NCBI GenBank assembly: GCA_013396635.1
Contig: WBMW01000071.1
Coordinates: forward strand, 62,001 to 126,000
Length of the DNA stretch: 64,000 nucleotides
Origin: Penelope pileata
Lineage: Eukaryota > Chordata > Aves > Galliformes > Cracidae
Reading direction: 5' to 3'
Shown here: positions 25,201 to 39,268 of the stretch, one piece after another
How the letters are laid out: each line of letters starts with the position of its first letter
How positions within the stretch are numbered: position 1 is the stretch's first letter
The notes under the pieces: generated by a model
Database searches by the model: none
The model's input: only the letters and a program-made list of their open reading frames with translations
Told to the model about the DNA's origin: nothing
Program-made: the position numbers and the translations under genes

Positions 25201-28200
25201 GTGAGTACTGATCCCAATTAAGTTTCTGTGTCAAAATTGCCAGCTCTTCTTGTTCTAATCTTGTTCTTTGCCTCAAAAGATGGGATAAGTGAGAGGTATT
25301 TGTCTTCTGTGCTGCAATGTGCAAAATCCCTGGCTGGTGGTTAAAATGAATCTTCATCTTACTTTTTTTTTCCTTTTTTCCCTTTTTTCTTTCTGAAATG
25401 AATTAAAAAACATGACATGAAGTTAAAATTTCCTCTTAGTGTCTCTAGTCTCTCACTTCTTCAGTGATGAGGTGACCTGAAACATGGGCAGAGCAAACAA
25501 ATGGGGCAGAAAGATAAAGTGCAGCTGTGAGGAGCCAGCTGTGCCATAGGGGAGCTCAGAGCATCAGATAGTGGCAGATCTGGGATTCCATACCCCTGGG
25601 AAGCCACTGGGGGCCATGCTGGGCCCTGCTCTGTTGGTGGCATCCAGGAAAGCAGATGTCCTTAGTAGCTGTTCTGCTGGCCGTGTGGAAAGAATTGTGC
25701 CTTGTACATTTTTAGTTTGTGTTTGTAGTCCTACATTTCTGCCCAAAATGCTGTAAAATGATTTGCACAGGCACACCAGCATCACACAAATTCCAACATA
25801 CCATCTGGATTGTGGAAAGTACTAGTTTCATTACCAGATGATTTACAAATCCTTATTTTTGTTTAATCTCTTTACAGAAGAACGATCAGTACTACTCTTA
25901 TTTATTGTTAACTTGCTTATTGTAGGGTAACCCTCACTTTTCCAACTTTCTTATGACCATATCATTGGCTTACCTAAGATGTAGGGCTGTAATAATGGTC
26001 AACACTGGACACAGCTTCACCAGCTGATGGTGGAATGTCTGGCTGAAGTCAACAGCAGGGAGCACTCAGGCTGTGGTTCTGAAACTTTCCCAGCCAGGAT
26101 GAGGAATCCTTCAAAACTATGGGATCATTTTATTTGAATTTGGGCACATGCTTGAGTGTGATCAAGAAACAGCAGTGTAAACTCCCACTCATGCAGAAAG
26201 CCCGTGTGACAAAACTCGTGTGTGCTGTGCGCTTAGTCAGCCTCAGCTATGGAGTAAAACACGTTGGGTTAAGATTATTTTATTAAAGGCTGTTAATGTG
26301 CTGAGCTCTTGTTTTTAGCCTTCCTCACTGCTGTGATTCAGGATAAGGCCTTGTTGTCCCGTATTCTGCACAGGGTATATCCTGGGAATAATCTTGTGTG
26401 CTCTTTCACAGGAGGGTTGTGCTATGCCAAGGTGGAGAGGACAGCATGGTCATCCCCATCACTGTGGACATTGCATCTGCATTGCCTTTTTGTTCTGAAC
26501 TTTAAATAGTTGGGATTCAGGGCTGCATCTCTGCAAAGTTCAGAAGAGTCAAAATCAATTCCGCATGCTTCCTTTCCCAGTTTCTTTCTGGGAGAAGGCA
26601 TGCACGAATAATCTCTTGTTTCCAAGGTAACACCAACTTGTTGATACAATAGCTCTGAAGCATTGCATGGCATGAGGTATCTATTTGTTTGCATCTCTGT
26701 CCTGCTTATTATTAGATTTCTTGGGGGTTTTTAGCTTCTGATTTTTGTATATTTCTCCTAAATAAGGCAATGGTTCTGTGCATTTAGAACCGGGGTTTGG
26801 TATGAAGTTAGAAGTGGTTGTGATCAAGCAGATTCCAGGAAGCCACATTTAGATAATCAGAACAGAGGGTAAAACCAGGACCACTCAAAGACCAGTACTA
26901 TGGGCACAGCAGAGCTCAGATCCATACGCCCTTCTCCTGACTCAGTGCTTTCTAAGCAATACACTTACTCATGATTGCCAAGGGAAAGTTTTTGTTGCAT
27001 GGGCAGCATTTTCATCACCAGCCTTCAGAGAACTGCTTGCAGTTTTGTGGAAAATCCACATTACAGCCCCTGAGCATCCTATAACTCACTGTGGGAGAAA
27101 GTTTTTGGAAGCACTCCATGCCCATGTACACCCCTGTGTGTTTACCCTTTGCTATGTCTGCTATTACTCGAAAGCCATGCTTGTTAGCTGGATATCTTGA
27201 AGGATAAATATTGCACCTCATTTACTCTGTCAAAGATATGGGCAGGCACAGGTGGCAGCATCTGTGCTGCAGCTTGTAGGAAAGGAGGTGAAGAGGCTCT
27301 GTCTGGGTCTACTTGAGATGTAATTTATTCCTGTGAGTCCCTCTGGGAGCTCTTCCCAGGATTGTATAGCTGTCAGTGAATGTCCTGTGCGTTTCCTGGT
27401 GTGTTCTTGTGGAAATCTGATCTCCAGCTTTGGTTTCAACTCCCTATTTTTACATAAGTTGTATCTGAGCCATCATAAAACTGTTCAGTCTGTCACAGCC
27501 CTGTTACTGCAAGGCAGTCCGGAGTGTGAGATCTCCAGACCTGACAGCTCAGAGTTTCATGTGCTGTCTCAAAGCATTAACTAGTTCCTTAGAAGTGGCT
27601 GGGCCATTATTTCTCCATTTATTTTCCAAAAATACAGTATATTCCAGCCCAAGAATGAAGACAAACACCAAAATACTCTCAAGGATTCATTCCTTTTGGA
27701 TGAGATTTCCCTGGAGTATGTCAGAGAAGATGGAGAAATAAAGTAATTTCATAAATAAATATTTTATTGAACTGTGTCTTGAAATAAGAATAAACTTTGT
27801 GAGCAATTTTAGGTTGCTATTGGGGCTACTTGGGAAGAACTGCCTTATCTAAGCTATCTGTCTCACTTCATCTTGCCAGTATAGGGAAATATCCTGGCGC
27901 GGTTAGTATTGTCAGATCCTGATGTTTCATTGATGTAAATGGCCTCTTTGGATATTGATGATTCATCCTCTGCATGCTGAAAGTCATGCATAAAAATGGA
28001 TTTACATAAACACACATTTTCCATCTAAGTGTTATGGCACTGTTTGGATATGGTGTTTCAGAAGGTGCTGCCTGTGCAGGTCAGAGCAGATCCCCAAAGC
28101 TCAGCTCTGACTTCATCCCTATTGTTTACTTGCACCAGAGCATGAAGCAGCAAAGTTTGATCTCCCGCAGACCCGCACGCACCCTGCATTCACCACGGGC

Positions 28201-31001
28201 CATGCACGAGTCCCCTGCACCTCCATGGAGATGCACTGCTCACTGCAGCTGCTGTTGACTGTCCAGGAGAGTACAGAGCCATGTTAATCAATGAAGACAT
28301 TCATTTCCTTGTTCTCCTTTACTCATCCATGTGCTTAAAATACACAAGAACTTAATTTTTTTGGTATCTCCAATCTTCTCATAAAAGTTGGTTGAAGTTT
28401 GCCCAATGGGTCAAAAGTTACGAGGGGCTGACAAACTGGGATGGACAGACGGTGACTATCTGTGCCTCAATTCTTTTGGAAAACAGGCTGAAATGAGTTC
28501 TAACAGGCACCTCCAAAGCTTGTGAAATTAGGCTAGTCTGTTCTTAAAAGTCTCCAGACACATGCTGGCCAGGGAAAAAATGCCAGTTCCAAACGCTCTT
28601 GTGGATATGGAGCATTTCCTGACAACTATGTCTTCCAGACTGCAATTTAAACTGAGGCTGGAAGTCTTATTTCTCTAATTCCTCATGAAGGTAATGAGAC
28701 TGTTCAAATGAGTAAAGGTTATACCAGCAGACTCTGGAAGGCACGTGGCTAGGTAATGATTGAACCTAAACACCCTCCTTGGAATTTCTCTGCATTTTCT
28801 TACATGGCTGAGAGTAGTGCCAAATCCAGAGAAATTCCTGTTAATACCAGGGGCTTGGGGCATGCTCCCATGAAGCATGCTGGAGCTAACTCTTGAGATG
28901 TTTTAGAAGGACATAGGTGTTTCTAGCAGTGCTAAAACCTCAGAGCTGAGAAGAAAGAGAGGTAGGAACATGGTCCAGGGTCTGGTTTGAGATCTTCATC
29001 TTCAGGATCTAGTAATTGAAAGCCCTGCCAGTGGGCTCTTTGGTGTCTGTGCAACACAGCGGTGACCTCTGCAGGAGGGCTGTTTCACCTAGATCCTGTA
29101 CATCTGTGTTCCTGATGCTCCAAGGATCCCACAGTATTTCCCCCAGACAAAGTTGTTCAAGGCCATGAGGTCCATGCTTAGTTTTATGGAGAACAGTCCT
29201 CTGCAGCTGTCCCTGAGATATTTGTCCTGAAGTGCCAAAAACAGCCCAAACTGAGCCCAATAACTTAACCTTAAGGGTTTTCCAGTTTGGCATCTCAAGT
29301 CTACTGAATAATTCAAATGATTTCCAGCACAGAAAAGCCAAGATGACAGGGATCCTTCCTTCCTGGTGTAAGTCATGCACCGAGAGCCCAGAGTAGTTTG
29401 CAGACTCAGAGTTTCTGCTGTTTATCAGCTCTCCCCTGCCACACATGAGCATGTCATAACCCTGCAAGGGCTTGGGAGTCAGCTTAGACAGGCACGCACC
29501 TATCTACAGTAAAATCTACAAAAGTTTTTGTTATTATTGGAACCTATACCAATTGTGATTTTGCCTTTCACCTCTATGTTTTGCAAATAAGCAAGTGGAG
29601 TGCTAAGCTGTGATTAAGTGCTGAATTCCCTTTGTTTTTTGTAAGCTCAGTGTTTGAGCACACTCCGAGAGCAGCAGAGCATGGACGAGCGTTGCAAGTG
29701 ACATTTCAATGAAAATATTCAGCCTCCAAGAAAAACAAGAGACAATTGAGGGAAGTGCCTTGTTTGCCAGGTTCCTTAAGGAGTCTAGCAAGGACGCACT
29801 GTGTTACAAAACAGCAATCCACATGCCAAGCCGCTATCACATCAGGATGCTAATTAAAGCAAAACATAGATCTGCTTCATCGCATTCCTTAGGTGGGATT
29901 TGTTTCTGTACTCGTTTTTTGTGCCCGTAAAGCATTACACATAAGGCAGAACAAAATATTCCTCCATTCACAATGGAATTTATATGAACGAGGAAAGCCA
30001 ACTGGGTTTGTTAGCTGCAGAAAATACCTGTTCAAGCAGCTGAGAGAAGCCCTCACATCACTGTTTTCTGTGGATGGTGTGTATGTTATCATTATTAATG
30101 ATAGTAAAGGGAACAGGAAAAACAACTCCAGTAGTGAAGAACACTGGAGCTAATGGCTGCTGGCCAAGGGCTTTGATTGGTTTGTGGTACGCTATGGGAG
30201 ATCGGCTGTGCACCCATAAACTCTGCTCTTTACTTCCAATATGTCAAAAAGATTGAATCTGTGCTGCCGGCACCTCATCATGTTGCATGGGAATGAGACG
30301 GTAAATTTATGTGGCACTTGGCTCTCAGAGGGTTTGTTGGCTGGGACACTTAATGGAGGAGCCAGGGGAAGAAATGCTCCCAGTTTCTAGTTGAGCAAAT
30401 ATTCATGAATTTTATTTTTTTTAATTATATTTGAGCAAATGTTACCTATCAACTACAATGTGAGGAAGGCTGATGCACATCCGAGCATGCCAGGAGGGAG
30501 ACTGTGATTGCCAAGGGAGCTTTGCTTGTATTTTGACGCAGCTAAGCAGGGATTTACGGGCTCTAGTTGGGCAAGACTTCATTTTGTCATAGCTTGTAGG
30601 GCGAAGCACCCCTTATGTGGGCAAAACAGCCTCTGGGAGTCTGCAGTGAAACAAGAAATGGGGCTAGTTATGTCCTGTGGTTGAGAAAAGCCTTTTGCTG
30701 TTCCTATAGACAAGAATTTTTTGAACAGGGGACAGGGTGCTGTGCAAGAAACAACTCTCCAGGGATGAATCTAGCTGGTAAATGTGGAAAATGGAGTGGG
30801 ACAGCAGCAACAGTTGAGAGTGTGTAACACAGTTGGAAGCCTCAGGCATGATTCTGGGAGGAGTGCTCAGAAAAGTGAATCCCGGGCCAGTCACAGCCTT
30901 TGATGTGGACAAATTGTAGGTGTGTGACAAACAGCCGAGCTGGGATGTTAGATTTTGAAATCACCCTCACTGTTTAGGCATGTATGGGCATGCAGGGTTT
31001 G

Positions 31002-31268
31002 GTAACAGTTTAAAACTAAAAGTGGAAAGATTTAGATTAGATGTTACAAGGAAAGTCTTTACTCCAAGGGTGGTGAGGCACTGGAACAAGTTACCCAGAG
31101 AGGTTGTGGATGCCCCATCCCTGGCGTTCAAGGCCAGGTTGGATGGAGCCCTGATGTAACCTCATGTAGTTGGTGGCAGCCCTGCCCACAGCAGAAAGGA
31201 TGGAACTGGATGATCTTTAAAGTCCCGTTCAACCCAAGCCATTCTGTGATTTTATTATTCTATGATTC
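31002..31268 (+). mobile_element. CR1 3' end fragment
   Basis: It begins in the last ORF2 codons (block TTTAAAACTAAAAGTGGAAAG) and runs through ACCCAGAGAGGTTGTGGATG and CAAGGCCAGGTTGGATGGAG. It ends in CCATTCTGTGATTTTATTATTCTATGATTCC. It is about 267 bp, in the same direction as CAMK1D, with small deletions relative to other copies in this window. Confidence 0.92.
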
Positions 31269-34200
31269 CCTGTACAACACAGATTTCATTTTCAGCTCAT
31301 TTCTAGTGCTTAGTGCAGTCCCAACACGGTTCATCAGCACAGCTCAAAAAAGGCATCTTTTAAAAAGTTGTGCCTTATCGAAGTCTTCAAAGGCATGTTG
31401 ACTGAATAACACCGGTCACCCTGGTGAAAGGCTGAAGGAGTTAGTCTCACTGTACTTCAGTACATTCCCACAACAGCTTTGCAAGCTGCTGACCAATTAA
31501 TAAAGAGACCCCTGGCATCATGCCCCTGGGAAGTGGGTGGCAGTTACTAATCCAGCATCAATTTCACATCTTTTTCTCTGGAGAGAAGAGATTCTTACAT
31601 CAGCTGAGTTATGCTGCTAAGTGAAGGAGTATCTCTCCTTTTCCAGTGGTTGAAAGGAAAAATTAATGTCCGGGCAGAGATCAGGACATGAGCAGATTTG
31701 TTGATGACAGATTGACAGACCACAGTGTGCTCTCCAAGGTAACTCCTAGACACCTGCAATTGTCTGGCTTATGTATGATCCCAAAAGTACAACATGCACT
31801 CATTGTGTGGTCCCAGCTGCATTTAACTTGGATTTTATTTCTGCTTCATTGTGGCCCTGGCAGGACTTTTGGTAGCTCCTGCTTCCCCCGTCCTCTCCAA
31901 ACACAGCACCTTCTGGAAATGGCACTGAACAGCAGCTGTGTTGCTTCCTTGCACTGTTTTATGCTTAAAGATTTTAGCTCTGGCTAGGAGCAAGATGTTT
32001 TACAATCCTTGTACATTGGTGCAGCCTTCCTACAGAGAGAGAAATGGTGAGAATCTTCTTTGTCTTGGGGACAATGAAGGACTTTCTCATGATGTTTTCC
32101 AAAACCTTTTAGAGCCAGTCACCTTCAAGAGGTGTAGATGAATGCCAATGTCCTTGCTCCTAAACTTGTACTCATTATTGTTAGCTTAGTCTGAAGGATC
32201 CCACTGTGGACTCTGACAAATCAGCAACATGACACTGAAGTTTTTTGTTTTGAATCAAAGTGCTACGTTGGTTCTGATGGGGAAGGCTCTGTAGCCTTGA
32301 GAAGGAAGAGACAATGGAGAAATATTTCCTTGAACAGACACCTTTATAATGTTGCTTGCTTATAGAAATGTGAACAGTTCTGATGAAAATTTTTTTTTCT
32401 TTAAGCAATCTATTGTTGCAAAGCTACTGCTGTCAATAAGGAAAACAAGAGGCTTGTTCAAACCTCCCAATAAACTTTCTTCTAAACCATTATTCTTAAC
32501 AGTTGCAGAAAGACTTGGAGGACTCAGAAATCAGACAAGAAGATATGACTGTTCTCTGGTGAATACAGTGAAGAAATCCTTTCTGAGGATTCGGGGCCAT
32601 TCCTCCTCCTTGCTGCAAACTCTAAAACATTTCTGAAAGAAGGGAATGAACCCTGTATGCAGCGGAACACTTGTTTGGTGTAATGTCCACTCTCCAGGAA
32701 GGACTGACACCAGATCTTTAAGGGAAAAGTATGTGGGTTGGTTGGGTTTTAACAACAATAGTAAAACATTGGCAGCATTGACACAAGTCTCTTCCACGAG
32801 CAGCTCCCCAGCAGCTCCCTTGCTAACTCCCTGTGCCCCTATTGTATGGGTTGGGCTGGTGTAGGTGGTTCACAGGGCAGCAGTATGTATCTGCCAGCAA
32901 TCCTGTATAATATCACTGCTTCCCTGAGAGCAGGAGTGGGGCCTCTCTCTCCAAGCAGCAGGCAGGTGGCAATTTAGATCCCTTTCTTTTCATGCCTTGC
33001 CCACGTTTCATTGCTGGTTACTTGGTGTTTGCATAGTAACTGAATTGCTCTTGCACATTTAGTTCTGCATCTCTCGGTACTTGGTAATTTACGCTGTGGT
33101 GTACTTAGTGCTCGCACTAAAATCAATTAAATGGCTGCGTTGGCTTCAGGAAAAAGGGGCTTTGGAGCAAGGTAGATAATAAATGTATATGCCCCAGCAT
33201 GACAATTCATTATGAGACGGTGGGATCCCTCTCACGCACGACACGGAGGCATTCTGGTTAAATGGTTACACTCCTTTAAACAGAAAAGTACTTTCATAAC
33301 AATTAGGAAAGCTTTGGAGTGAAATAATTTGGTACTGGAGAAAGATGCAAAATTAAAATCAATGCTCACAAGCCTGTTCTTTTACATGGTGATACTGTTG
33401 TTAGAAGTTGTTTTTTCCTCTGAGTTCTCTTGGGGAGGATGGCTGTACAGACTGCAGACAGCAGCAGGCTCACAAGAACTTTGTTTCAGTGTGTACCAGA
33501 AGGCATCTAATGGATTTGAGGCCCAAAAAAATGCCTAATTTTCCAAACATTCTCACATCTCACCTTCAGCCCCTCTTACAGGTAACGCAGTCAGATAGGT
33601 TATTCTGCTCCAGAGCCTGTGAGTCAGTGTTGTGCCAACTTACAGCTCTGTTTCTCTTGTCTTATCGAGGCAAGGTGATGATGAAGCGTTATTGTCTCTA
33701 CAGAAGTATTTTATATTCACACTGAAAGAGAAGATCTCTTGCTTTACGTTTTGTCTGGAACCTTCCTCCAAAACTCCACATAGCACATCTTTTCAAACCC
33801 AGGGAGATTCATACCCTCTTTTGTGGCTGGGCTGGGGCCAGGACAATAAACAGGATTATGTAAAATTGCAGAATTTTTAATGGAAATACTGGTTCCTGGC
33901 TAAAATCCTGTTTTTACTTTCTTTTGTAGTGCTATGGTTACCTCCTTTTATAGAAATTATTTTCATAGAACTGAATAAGTTCTTGCCACAGTTCTATTCT
34001 TTGAACATTCTCCCTTGGAAAATTATTCAATGGAAAAAAAATCTGCGTTTTTTTTTTTTTCCCCCTGAAACAGTGGTTAGGTCTGCTGTAGCCAAACTTC
34101 TAATTTTTAAGCATTTTATAGAAAAAGAAAATACTACAGCTGATGAAGCCTTTCTTTGATGCATTTATAGAACGTGCTTATTTTATTTTGACTCATGCCA

Positions 34201-35369
34201 CATGATTATGTCTTAGCCTGTAAAGGCTACTTTTCCCTCAAACTGGAGGAAAAGTGCGTTCAGAGACTTCTGTCTCCTTTTTCTTTCTTCTCATTGGCAA
34301 AATTTCCATTTGGGGATGAGCGATCCTGGCCTAACTGTAAAAGAATTTCTGTAGTGGAGTGCTGAAAATGCTTTTGAGGAGTTTGGTCTTTATTCTGTTA
34401 GTAGCATGTAACCACTCTGTAGTTCTGTTTTCTTAATCCCCAATTGATTTTACTGCAAGGAGCACTGGCATCCTTGAATTAGAGATAGTGGAGACTTTAA
34501 ATGCTCATAGAAAGAAGACACCTCTTCCAAAAACGTGTCATAATGAAAAAGAAGTCAGAACTCCATCCTGAAGGAGAGTGGAGACCTATTTAAGCACACA
34601 AAGAGGCAGCATTACTAAGAACTGTGGTCTAAGTCCCTACAATAAAAGACAGAGAAATAAAAATGATCCAAATATGCATTTCTGGCATAGAGTTTCTGCT
34701 ATTACAGTTCTGCTGTGAGTCTCTTACAGGCCTGAAAAAGAGGGGTTTTTCTGAGGAGAAAACAGAGCTGAACACTCATCCTGCTGTCATGGTGAAGCTC
34801 ATTTCATGGTGGGATCAGTGCTCGGTCCTAAGGATCATGGAGATGCTTCCCAGTGCCGCCAGCCAGGAGAAATGCAAACATAATCTAGCAATAGCAAGCA
34901 CAGGGGAGAGGAAAATGACCTCCTTCTGGCAGCACACCAGTGTTATCTGCAGGAATATTTATCTCATTGCAGCCTGGGGTCTCTTCCATTGACTCACGCT
35001 GGGTTCCGTGCAAGCACAGGGCAGTGCCATCTGCAGAAAGTGCTGCTGACGTGTGGCTTCTCAGGGCTGGAAACCCTCTGCCAGAAGCTTTTAGATCTGC
35101 TCTTTTCAGACAGTTTCACAGCTGGACTTGCTGTGTTAAGGGTTTGCTTCACCTTGGTTCTGTCTCAGTTTGAAGGGTGAGGGAAATGTAGGTGAGATTT
35201 CTGTCGCTGGAGATCAGGTAGTCCTTCACACTGCACCAGATGAGGTGAAAGATATTTGAAAAAGCAAATTTGCTGGGGAAAGATATTTTATCTTGCAATT
35301 TTTTTTGTCCTGGAGCTTAACATGGTTGTGTGTATGTTCAAAAGTTTAATGCAAAAAGACAAATTGTCC

Positions 35370-35421
35370 AACAGTAAAGGCAAAAAAGAGAGGAGAGGAG
35401 AAAAAAAATAAAATAAAATAA
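35370..35421. repeat. Purine-rich and (AAAAT)n low-complexity tract
   Basis: A GAGAGGAGAGGAG stretch is followed by poly-A and three AAAAT units. It is simple sequence without a recognisable transposon attached. Confidence 0.75.
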
Positions 35422-37947
35422 CTAGTGTAGTCTCTGTCTGTGGGTTTAGCTGAAGGTCTAAAGCTGTCCTAAATACCCCTTTCTGCAGAGTGCTGTTAAA
35501 TGTGATCAAGATAGTCATGTAGTACATTGTTACCCAATGGCTGAGCTTTCCCTGACCAGAGGTGTGCTCCCAGCCTGCTCCATTTGTGCTCATCCTCATC
35601 CAAGATGTTCTTCCTGCACAAGGTGCTTCACTGCAGGCAGCCCCACAGGCAGACTTACTGCTCTCTGTAACTGTTACAGCATCTCCTATCAGGATATCCC
35701 GGCAGGCAGTATGTGGTACTCATCTCCTATTCTGCCGCAGGTCCCCTAAAGCCGCTCTGTACATCACAACCCATTGGATGCCAACAGGGGCCAGGCACAG
35801 GAACGTTTTATTGCTCAGTTGCCTTTCCTGTTATGTGTCAGCGAGGCACACTGAATAACGGCGTGGCTCTAACATCTGGAGGGACCACTACAAACATCCA
35901 TCCACTGTTGGCTCTGAATTTCAGCACACAGTGGCAAGAGCAGAGGAGCAACTCATGGCTCAAGAGATGAAGAGGGAAAAGAAGCTGAGCCCTATGGTAC
36001 AAAAAGTAGAAGCAGACACAGTATCTCAGTGGTAGGTGCTCATTAGACTTCTAATGTGCTGGGAAGGCTGAGTGCATTCTGCTAGAGGGATTGCAGTGTT
36101 TTTGTATGAGCTAAAAAATGTAGCAGTGCAGAATGGGTAGCAGACAGGTCTCTTTTATCCATGGAAAAATATTCTAGCTGTTTACCAGCAATGTACTACA
36201 AGAACCAGAGGCTGCTGGCCTCCAGAGTCTTTTCTCCAGAGTAAGAATGTTTTTGTGGTTAGAGCACACGGGTCTGAAAATCCGGAGCTGTTGTCTTACT
36301 CTGTCATTGATTTACGTTATGGTCTCCCATCATTTTGCCCTCTAATTCTCCTGCCCACAGAAAGGCAATGCTTTCCTAATTAATTCTGGGTAAGATTCTC
36401 TTTTTTCCCTTCAAGTCTGCGCTACTCTTTCTGCAGTAAGTTGTTACAAGAAATAAGAGTGTGCAGTCTGGCCTCTGGCTTTGTCCACCAAGGAACAGAG
36501 TGGGGATGAATAAAAGCCTATGGGCTTGTTTGCTGGGACCTGTGATTGTTTTGAAAAGCATATTCACTAATGCCTTGATGAGCTCCATTTATTCCTGTAA
36601 GTTTCCTGTGCCATACAATGTCTGTGCAGTAGCTTTTTCCCTGTAACCGATCATTCTGTGCAGAAACCTATACAGATCATAACCCAGGCTGCCCACAGTG
36701 GCTGGGTGTAACTGTGACGGCCGTCATCATCTCATAGATTTATTTATCCTTACGGTGTAGCTATTTGGAAATCAAAAATAGCAGCAGTATGACATCCCAA
36801 AGTTAAAAAATACACTTAAATAAAGCCAGGATGTCACCTACTGTGTACAGATGTGGATGCAGCCAAATGCATCATACCAGTGATGGGGGGTAACAAAGAG
36901 AGGCATCATTAAAAGCTTCAGCAAGGGAGAGCTATAAAAAAGCAATTTCAATCCAGGCTGGATAAAGACTGAACAGCGGTATCCAGAATTTGAATATCCA
37001 TTTATTTATGTTGTGGGTAGGTGGAAATGGTTATTGCAAATGAGGAGATGAAAGAGTGCTGTGTGCAAGGATGTGGTACAGTGGGCTGGCTCAAAGGGAT
37101 AGATGCTCTGGGAAGTGTTACCATAGCAAGATAACTAGCCATCAGCCCTACATCTGAAATACTTACTGGACTCAATAGACAGAAAACACCAAAAGAGGCC
37201 TTTCAGTAAAAGATCCTTGGGGGCATAAGAGCCTTAGACTTAACACATGCCTTCAAGCCCACTGACCCTACTGGGGAAGTTGCCTGGGGATAGGCTGTCC
37301 AGGTGTGCTTGGGTATCTTCTTCCCACTCTGGGAGATGGATATGAATGCAGGGATGGATAGCAATGGTCTTTTTGATTACATCTGCCCTAGTAAATAAAA
37401 AGGTCTGTATTGGTGTAAGTCACTGAGCTATGCCCAGGCACTCACAGGAGTATGGCTGGACACAGGGGAACATCACCTCTGTGCCTCTGCTCCCATCTGG
37501 GAAGTAATAATAACAGCCCTTTCCACCACGCATGAGTGCTGTAAGGAAAAATATATTAAACTCTGCAATGTCTTGAGATAATATCAGTTTAGGTATGCAA
37601 GTGCCTCCAACAAATCCTGTGTGCAAATGCCAATGTGGTTGAAAACACAACTTTTGGCACAGTGAAACTGCTTAAAGGGAAATTTAGTTTGATTTCAAAA
37701 GATTTCTCAGAATAACTGTTCTGAATCCTGTTCCATCTCTGCAAAAAATGCACAGTGTCATGAAAAAGCCATTAAAAAACAAAAGCAAAGCAGTTGGATG
37801 ATTACTTCTGGTCTGGCTTTCTAGATTTGAGAAGTACACATCAGTTCATCTGCTGAGCATTGTTGGTCTGGCAGTGGTACAACTGTCCATCACCTTGCAG
37901 CACAAATCACTGCTGCAAGGGCTTCTTCAGGACATCATTATTTGTAA

Positions 37948-38280
37948 TCACAGAATCACAGAGTGGTTTGGGATAGAAAGGACCTTAAAAATCATCCGGT
38001 TCCAACCCCAGTGCCAAGGGCACCCCCCACCAGATCAGGCTGCCCAGGTCCCCATCCAATCTGACCTTGAATAACTCCAGGGATGGGGCATCTGCAACTT
38101 CTCTGGGCAACCTATTCCAGTGTCTACCACCTTCGTAGTGAAGAATTTCTTTGTTAAACATTATCTAAATATACTCTCTTTAATTCAAAACCATTACCTT
38201 TTATCCTATCAAGATGCACCCTATTAAAGACTTTCTTCCCACCTTTCTTGTGAGCCCCTTTTCAGTGTTGGAGAGCTCTA
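37948..38280 (-). mobile_element. CR1 3' fragment
   Basis: On the plus strand it starts TCACAGAATCACAGAGTGG and continues through GGACCTTAAAAATCATCC, CACCAGATCAGGCTGCCC and CAACTTCTCTGGGCAACC into the end of ORF2. Many substitutions and small gaps suggest it is older than the 17018 copy. Homology fades near 38280. It lies just before a second CR1 of a different subtype in the same orientation. Confidence 0.9.
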
Positions 38281-38367
38281 AGTATTTAAGAGCTTTCTGG
38301 CTCTGACAAAACTTCAGCCTGTCTATCTCACCACTGGCATGAAGATAGTTTTAGAAGTATCTTACAG

Positions 38368-38600
38368 TCATAGAATCGTAGAATCATAGAATCATTAAGG
38401 TTGGAAAAGACCTCTAGGTTCATCTAGTCCAACCATCAACCCATCCCCAGCGTGCCCACTAAACCATGTCCCTCAGTGCCACATCTACCCTCTTCTTGAA
38501 CACCTCCAGGGATGGTGACTCTATCACCTCCCTGGGCAGCCTGGTCCAGTGCCTGACCACTCTTTCTGAAAAGAAATTTTTCTTAATATCCTACCTGCCC
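38368..38600 (-). mobile_element. CR1 3' fragment, different subtype
   Basis: It starts TCATAGAATCGTAGAATC, then GGTTGGAAAAGACCTCTAGG, CATCTAGTCCAACCATCAAC and CACCACCTCC-type UTR words, ending near TCTTAATATCCTACC. The CCAACCATCAACCCATCC block marks a CR1 subtype distinct from the neighbouring copy at 37948. Only about 233 bp are kept. Confidence 0.9.
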
Positions 38601-39228
38601 TTATGCAGCCAAACACCTTCGTGGTGATGGGGTGTCTTCCAACTGCAGGACAGGGGAATCAGGAAAAGGGAGAGAGGGAACCTGAATTATCAGCACAGCT
38701 CTGTGTTCAAGACACCCTCTGTTTACCCTCAGTCGTACATGCACCATGCTACATGGCTGTTAGCACAAGATTTACTTTCTTGCTGTTTGCTGTTGACGTC
38801 CTGTTGGTACTAAATTATATTCACGGCCTCTGGGTCCTGGTCCTGTTGAATAGCTATTTGCAAAGCAAAGGAAATGTGTACTGTTTTTCTTCTACTTAGA
38901 CTTTGAATGTATAAAAGAGTCTCTTTTCAGTCTGAACATGCAGGTGTCATTTAGAATGTGAATATTAACATTGCTTTTTGAAAACATATTTTGTTTCTAA
39001 GTAGTTACTTCTCATGTAATGACCCATCTTAGAGAATTCAGCATTATTTAAGTTTCTCAGATAAATTCCTAAAATAAAAGGTGTCCTACTTTACTTCATC
39101 TTGAATCCTCACTTGGTAGATAGCATCTCAGTGCAGTTCTGTCTTGTACAATTAACCTGTGAAGAAAAAATCTCAAAGCCATCACCTTGTTAAATGCACA
39201 GGGCCAGACAGATGGAAAGCAGACACAG

Positions 39229-39268
39229 TTGCTTGTAAGGTTTTACTTTTGCTTGTGAAGTTTTACTT
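39229..39268. repeat. 20-bp tandem repeat, two copies
   Basis: TTGCTTGTAAGGTTTTACTT (39229-39248) is followed directly by TTGCTTGTGAAGTTTTACTT (39249-39268), with two mismatches. It is a short local duplication in unique intron. Confidence 0.9.
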
